A stretch of DNA of 9,752 bases, taken from Chlamydiia bacterium. Lineage in GTDB: Bacteria > Chlamydiota > Chlamydiia > Chlamydiales > FEN-1388. Positions 1 to 7,100 of the stretch are shown here, in pieces; position 1 is the first letter of the stretch; each line of letters opens with the position of its first letter. The position numbers were made by a program, and so were the translations under genes. The stretch lies in contig PMZB01000266.1 in NCBI GenBank assembly GCA_003170575.1, forward strand, positions 1 to 9,752, given 5' to 3'. The notes beneath the pieces were generated by a model. That model was not told where the DNA came from, made no database searches, and saw only the letters and a program-made list of their open reading frames with translations.

Positions 1-202
1 CGACTGCCGTTTTTAGGTTTATAAGAAGCGCTGTGGCGGTGACGGGTGAATAGATAGCTTGCAGTGCTATATCAATAATTTTCGTTGCGATACTTGGTGA
101 GTTCCATAGTGTGCTATGGACCCATTTGGATGGTTTGAGAATAAAATCTCCAAAAAGATCTGGAGACTGATATAAGTTTTTTACACCTTCTGCAATCATC
201 AT
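1..202 (-). CDS. Partial unrecognised CDS, first 67 codons, running off the window
   Basis: Seen: a minus-strand frame opens with ATG ATG at 197-202 and stays open to position 1. The start is supported by AGAGGAAA at 207-214. The nearest in-frame stop upstream is TAA at 224-226, with no other start codon between. The product begins MMIAEGVKNLYQSPDLFG. From about residue 43 it becomes mainly hydrophobic (IIDIALQAIYSPVTATALLI), which could be the start of a membrane-associated or buried helical segment. Context: it starts 92 bases after the giant gene on the same strand with no visible terminator between, so the two could share a transcript. I do not recognise the family and the fragment is too short to judge function. 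Confidence 0.6.
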   Translation of the reverse strand, partial: MMIAEGVKNLYQSPDLFGDFILKPSKWVHSTLWNSPSIATKIIDIALQAIYSPVTATALLINLKTAV

Positions 203-294
203 ACACTTTCCTCTTATGTCATGTTAAATTTATTCTATCATATGGATTGATTTTTTCATCTACCTTTCTTTGCGTGACTTAATGCCTTTTTTAT
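203..294. other. Intergenic spacer between the two minus-strand genes
   Basis: Ninety-two AT-rich bases. I see no hairpin followed by a T run, so no intrinsic terminator is supported. On the minus strand, TATGAT and the overlapping TAGAAT (about 229-242) resemble a -10 element, but no convincing -35 lies 16-18 bases upstream. The downstream gene may therefore have a weak promoter of its own or depend on read-through. Confidence 0.4.
207..214 (-). promoter_or_regulatory. Ribosome binding site of the partial downstream gene
   Basis: AGAGGAAA on the minus strand has its AGGA core six bases before the ATG at 202 and nine before the second ATG at 199. Both spacings are workable, so the start is uncertain by one codon. 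Confidence 0.6.
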
Positions 295-1170
295 CTATGC
301 GGAATAATGTATTAATCTCTTTAAGAGTTCGATAGGAAGATTGTTGTCTGCATTCTTGTCCACGAGAGCGGTAAGACGAGCTGCTGTGTCTTGCATGAGA
401 AGACCTTTGCGTTCAAGGCTTTTTATATAAGATAACACAAAGCCATTCCCCTTATCAGCCAGAAGTGACTGAATCAAGGCGGGGGCTTGGGCTGCTTCGG
501 GGTTTGTAGGAACAACAACTTCAGTGAGAAAATCAGCAATCCGTTGACATCCTTCTTTACCAATCTTTGTGCCCCACATAAGCAATGCTAACCGCTCTTT
601 TGGAGTGAGCGAAAGATCTCCAGAGAATAGTTTCAAACACACACGATCCGTGAGTAAATCAAGGTTATTCGTCAGTTCTTTTTCAATTGGTTCCTTCTCT
701 TGTTTGTAAAATGTCCCAAGGGGATAGGCTTCTCCAGTTCGTATGTTCATTAACGCGCAATGATATGGCAGCGCAATGTCGGACAATTCCCTGGCATCTG
801 TATTATTTACAGCAATGATACGGTGGCCTTTAGGTCCTGATATAACCAACCCGTATTGAAAAGGTTGCCCATACCTAGTCAAGGGGGTAAATTTCGCTTT
901 ATTTACTTGATGGAGGTTGAGAGAAGTGCCGATGGTTTCGCTAAATAAAGCCGCGAACTTTTTCGTACGCTCATCAAAGCCGAAAATGTCTCCAAACACA
1001 CTGCACCCAGTATCATTATCTGAGATTTTCTCTCCTTGCTGTGCAATTTCGTCAGGATTTCTTTTTGCCAAAAGGTGTGCAAACCATTTGTCATAATATT
1101 TGTTTTGGTCAAACCTTTTGGAGAGATTTAGTTGCTCTGCAAGTTTCGGCGGGACAGCTTCTTCGGCCAC
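295..1170 (-). other. Protein region: C-terminal domain of unknown function (residues about 2762-3052)
   Basis: This is a mixed alpha/beta segment after the Gln-Thr linker. It contains DNDTGCSVFGDIFGFD with Cys2817 and, about 60 residues later, GPKGHRIIAVNNTDA with His2877, Asn2883 and Asp2886. The last 100 residues are helical and resemble a helical repeat, ending LLKRLIHYSA. I do not recognise a family. The Cys, His and Asn/Asp could be catalytic or could be coincidence. Confidence 0.35.
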
Positions 1171-4100
1171 AGCTGTCTTTGTTTGCGTTCTTGTTTGTGT
1201 CTGTGTTTGAACTCTTGTATTTCTTTCCGGAAGGATTTCGTGAACCTTATCAGGCAACACAGACCGCATTTTCGTTCGAATATCTTCAAGCTCTTTTTTC
1301 ACTTGGGCTTCTGTCAGAATGCCCTTGGTACATAAAAATTTATAGCATTCTGAATCAACTACTTTCTTGAATGTGTTGTTTATTGCGGTGTCTGTCTCAA
1401 TATCTTCTGCTTTCTTTCCATACATTTCGAACAAAGTAGCGGGTTTCTTTTGGATGAAAAGGTCTCTGCACGCCGCAAAGGCTTCAGGAAAATCCTTGAG
1501 CTTATTTTTTAGAAGGAACGTCAAAAATCCCTTTATTAATATAGCCTGAGCTTTTTGCTGTACAGATCGGTAATTCTCTGGAGATAATCGATTAATTTGC
1601 ATCTGCAGAACAAAGGCTAGAACATGAGTGGATTCTATTTTTGTATCTGCAGGCAGTTCTAATGTTTTTAGAATAATGTTTTTTGTTTCTTCACTTATAA
1701 CGAACTGTTCTTTTTGTCCCTTACCTAGTTTTCTGAACCGCCATGCTCCTTGGCCAAGGTCGCGTAGAATCGTATCCTTGCTTATTTCTGCGAACCCTTC
1801 TTGTTCTCTTCGTACCTTAAGATCAGAGCCTGTTGTGAACGCTTGTGCCCAAAAGGCAGTTAAGTGTTCTGGCGGAATTGTACATTGGGTTAATGAATAA
1901 GGCGGTTTGTTGCGCTCGAGAACATAGGGTTGTTTATCTTTTCCATAAAAGATAACTCCCTGGATAACGGAAGGGTCGTTTACCTCGAGCATCCTACGAG
2001 CCACATCCTCTCCATTTTCATCTTTGAAAACTCCGCCGATGCCAATGATTGCATGATTTGGCTGAAAGAGCTCCTTTTTATCTTGGGAGTAGACAACCAC
2101 TTCTGTGGTTTCATTTGCGAATATTGATATCGTTTTTCCAATAGAATCTGGAGAGGCCTCGCTTTGAATAGGATAGGTATCTTTGTTCCAAAGAATGCCT
2201 GCAAATCCCCTGAGGATAGTACATAGAAGTGCATATATTTGAGAAGTAGATCGAGCAAACGTTTCAGGACGCTCCAACCTTGACAGGATAAATTCTTGCA
2301 CAAATGCTATTCTTCCCGATCCATTTTTCTCTAACCGAGCGCTGACAAGATCAACACTCCTCTCTATAGGGGACGAAAGCACCTGCTGAGCACACTCATC
2401 TCCCACAATTCGTTGTAATGTCACGTAGCTTGTTGTTTGGGTAAGAGATAATGTCCTATCAAATTCTATTTCACTTTGTGCTCTTACCTTTAATTCTTCG
2501 ATAATTGGATGAATAGCTTTTTTTAAGCCTTCAGTTGGCATCTGCAGGTACATTGACAGGGTGTAGTTAACTTCCTCTAACTCGTGGCCAAATCGGGAAA
2601 AAAGAACAGGCTGGCCATTTTCATAGGGAATAGCAAAAGCGACATTCTCCCCTTCTCCATAATGGATTTTTAAAACTCTGGTTTGCGTTTCAGGAAGAAT
2701 ATCTTGAATTTGGGCTCTGGCAACTGAAACCTTATCACGAAGACCTTCGGGAAGATGCTCGATATCTTTTTTATCTTTTGAGCCTTGCAAATACTCTGTA
2801 ATTAATTGCACAAATTCCGCTGGGAGAGTAGCCACAAATCGTTTAATCAGCTCAGGAGAGATTTTTTTCCGAAACTCCTCTGGTTCTTTTGGTACTTCAA
2901 GACCAGATAACATCGTCATAAGTTCTGCTGAAACTTGAATGGTCGTGCCATCGAGCGCCACAAGCGACCCAACCGAGAGAATATGTTCTTTAAGGACATC
3001 GCAGATCGTATCAAATTCATCGCATAAAAACTCAGCAGAGGACAAAAGTTGAAAAATGGACTGATATAGTTTGGTTTTTTCAATATCTTCAAGGGTTGCA
3101 GCCTTCCCATCCATTGAAATAAATTGCAGAAGAAGTCCTGTCAGATCTTTAGGTTTAATGACGACTACTTGATGCTTATAAATAGAATTTTTTAATCCGC
3201 TTTCTATTGCTGCAAGCGTTTCTAAAGAGATGGCTTCATTATTTTTCAATTCCCAAGAAAAGGTTTGAGTTCCAAAGCTTTTTTGCAGGGAATTTGCTAT
3301 CTGAGGCGCCATTGAAGGATAGAGGGGTTCCGGAATGATATTGATGGAGAGCTTTCCTCTGTCAGCAACCATTTTGCTGAAGATCGGAAGGAGCGCTGAT
3401 GTTTTTCCTGCTCCCATTGGTATCTCAAGTACCTTTGATTCTCCCTCTATAAAGGATTGAATATGGGCTATCTGATCCTGACGCAAAAAATGGCCAAAAG
3501 CTGTCTCAAAAACAAGATTTTGCGGAGACTTGCTTACTGTATACTCGCGTTTTGCTTGAAAAAGTTCGAAAAGCGCCTGATATTCTTCCTGTGAGGGTAT
3601 GTAGTCTTGCTTCAGCATCGGCCGCATGGTTTGCAAACAGGTTTGAAGATGCTGCTGGTACGTTTTGTGAAGCAAGTAGTGCACCGTTGCTTCGAGAAGC
3701 TTTTTTGCATCATCATTGCTCAAAGCAGGATTAAGGGCCAAAAACCCTGAAGGCATAGGCTTAAGTAAGCACATCACAGCATCTTGCACGCCAGGAGGTG
3801 AGCTATATCCCGCTGCTTGCAGAAGGTCCTGTAAAGCTCGCACATCAGCTTGAGGGAAATTCTTTTTTAATAAACTTTGTACCTTTTGCTTCCATTTTTT
3901 TCTTTCCTCTTTTTGGGCTTGCGCCTCTTTTTCCAATTGTTTCACGGTAGATGCTAAGTTCTTTTTTTCAACATGCAATTCGGAAGAGACAGTGTGTTGT
4001 CTTTGATATGTATCCACAGCTTCTTTAAATTCTTTGCATGCCGTCTGGGCAAGAGGAGAAGGATCTTTTATATACGAAGTAACTTTTTCAGCAAATCCGT

Positions 4101-7100
4101 GCGCATCTTTGGTGGTAGGTGGCAATGGCTTTTGTTGAAAAAGGCCCTTCTTGGTTTTAAGCAATGGCGTTGCCATAGGATCATGAGGCACTTTCATGTA
4201 TTTCTCAAGCGTGAGGCAGCAGGGGGCAACAATCTCTGGCTCAACTGGAATTTCGATAGCTTCTTTGATTGTAGAGGAAGGCTCTTCTTTCGGGAAAATT
4301 GCTGATGCTTTTGAAAATAACCCCTCTATATTTTTTTCCTCCACACCCTTAAATTCATCTGGGTTGGTATAGATTGCATACAAGATGGCGGTCGCTGTTT
4401 GCTGGTCTGAGGGAAGGGCCATTGCTGCGGCAAACAATATCCTGCCAACTCTTTGCCATTCTTTTTCGCTATATTCCTTGAGCGTAACAGAAAAACATGT
4501 GTGAAAGATATATTGTACCTGCGGCCAAGCACGTTGGCGGGAATCTTCGTTGCCTTTTAGGAAAGTTACGAGCGAAAAGAAGTCATCATTTTGCAATCTG
4601 GGCTGCAAAGGGGAGGCTGCCTCTGAAATACCCACGAGATCAGAAAATGGTTTTAAAAGAAAAGGGACAGTTCGAAGTTGTGGCTTCCTCTGTGCAACGA
4701 CCAGTTGTCCTGCTTCTTTCTCTTTTCCCAAAAGAATACATTCTTCTTTTGTCAAGGAAATAGAGCCATAAAGATGCTTAGACTGCTTGTATTGAGCAAA
4801 AAAATACTTTAAGTCTATTTGAGGAACTTGTTTTTGAAATAAAATGCGTTGCCTTTCTAGAAGGGAGGCAGCCTTTAATATGAGGCAATAGGTTCTTGCA
4901 TCAAAATCATGACCTGGCCTTAATCCATTTTCTTTATTAATCTCCATCATCCATGAAAGTATGCCAATAGCTTGATCTGGTAAGGGGATGTTGGGAAGTT
5001 GCTCAAGGGTTGTTGCGCATTTCTCATACTGTTGCTGCCATAGATAGGTATAAGCCAAATAGGCCTTGGCTGTAGGATCTTCAGTCACAAGGGTACCATT
5101 CCCCTTAGTGTAGGAATAAAGAGGAATCTTCTCTTTTGATGGGTGCTCATATAAAATACTTGCTGTTGATAGAGCAGATTCATCTTTAGCACTCCATAAC
5201 CTATGCCCTGGAATCAAAATCCGTTTTTTTCTTGTTTTCTCATCAATTATCACAAGCTTATGGTGCAGGTGATCTACAGCTTGAATATATTGATCGCGCA
5301 GAAGCAGTTCTGAAGGGTTTTCTGCATTGCGAAATACTCCTTTTGCTGCATCATATTGAAAGCAAAGTCCTTTCTCGCCTAGTCGTGGGAACCTAATTTC
5401 ATCAAAAGTAAAACCATCATGAGACAAGGGGAGAATAAAATCTCTGTCTTCAAATTCAAGCAGGCAGGCTGGAAGCCCTTCTGGAGGCATGACTTGCGTG
5501 GCTGTTCTCTTACCAGATGCATCGCACACATAAATGTGGACCTCTTTATCTGAATATTCAGTTTCAAATTCGCTTATGCCTTGTTTATTTTCCAACCTCA
5601 ATACTGTGGTCGGCCCAGATTTATGTATCCAGACATTGCGATTAGTAAAGAGGACTTCACTGAAGAATTGTTGAATTTTATCACCGTTATATCGGTTATC
5701 CTTATGTTCCTTGTATAAGGCCTCGATTTTTTGAGGACCGATGTATTGAAACCAGGTACTTCCTAGTTGTTTATAGATGTTAAGCTCCCCTTTTTGCTGG
5801 ACAATTTTCCATTCTTGGCCTCTATGTGAAAACGCATATTCTCCTGGAGTTACTTGTTCCATCATTTGGGGGATTTCTCCCTGGAGCGCCAGAGCGATTA
5901 TATGAGAAGCAAAAAATTGCCCTGGCGTTTTTACCTGTGCCTTTCCTGTTTTCACATCCAAACGTGCACGAACGAGGTCATAGCTTTGGGTATCTGATTC
6001 ATACAAAGTTTCACTCACTTTATGCAGGGTTAGGCCAATAGATTGATGGATCAGATTGGGCCCATTTTCTTTGAGGCAAAGAATGACATCGTTGCGCGAA
6101 AGTACACTATGGTTCAACACCTTGAAGTCATATTCTAAGGAAGGAGTTTGCAAAGCGGCCTGCTGCGCACTATAAAGCGTAGAAATAATCAGTTGATCCA
6201 GCTGTTTTTCTTGAAGCTGCTCATAAGAGTTTAAAAATTGGGCGCGTTCATAATGCCACATCAAGCGATACAACTCATGTTCAGGCGAGTCGGAGATGCG
6301 TTCTGACACTTTTTCAAAGCTTTGTTTAATAGTTGCTTCTAACTTTGCGGTAAGGTGAGGGTCATTGCCGGTTTTGACTCGTTCATATAACAGCCGATAC
6401 ATGCGAAGACAAAACAAAGCCTGCTCAGGAGTATCCGTTTGAAGGCTTAATGGAAGTTGTTTGTCAAGAAAAGAGGCAATCACTCGGGGAATTTTCTCCA
6501 TAGGTTCGTCCAATTTTTTATCCCAAAGATAGGGAGCAAAAACTGTTCGTTCAAAGAAAAATCTCCATTCCTTATGCAAAAATAATTCTGGATGTGAAGA
6601 AAATGCGCCGAGAGCTGAATCAATCTGCAGCTTTATTTCAGATGGGATTGCTCGGATAAGCTTCTGGAATGCAGGGGCTGTTTCCTCACTTGATTTTGTT
6701 ACTGCGATTTGATAAGGAGTTTCACGTATTAGTTTTGGTTGAGAAGAAAATGGTTCAGGAGAAGAACTCTGGAAAAGACGATCCCCACAAGGTATATGTA
6801 CAGTTTCTTTTTGTGGAAATAGGGGAATGATAGGATGACGCCCAATTTGTTCTTTTTTTAAACAGCCGTTTTGTATGAAATATTTTTGTACTTGATCTTC
6901 TCTGATATTTGCGTCTGAGAGTACTCCATGAAGCTTGGTAAGAAGAAGAGCTGACTCTATGAGATTTTTGAAGTCTAAAAATTCGGGAGGTAGAATTTCT
7001 CGTGCAATCTGCTGACAGTTTTGGTCAAAGAGGGCTGCTTTCACAAACCTAGGCCTTCCTGCAAATTCAGAATCGATACTTTTTAAATCTGCTTTGATTC

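Noticed and set aside
1041..1370. Plus-strand open frame of about 109 codons, and other plus-strand frames of 60-110 codons along 1132-9361
   Set aside because: They lie wholly inside the giant gene on the opposite strand, lack recognisable domains and mostly lack ribosome binding sites. They are expected by chance opposite a 9-kb coding region.
1980..2303. Minus-strand frame of about 107 codons in another phase
   Set aside because: It overlaps the ATPase core of the giant gene in a different frame, and the in-frame motifs there show that the long frame is the real one.
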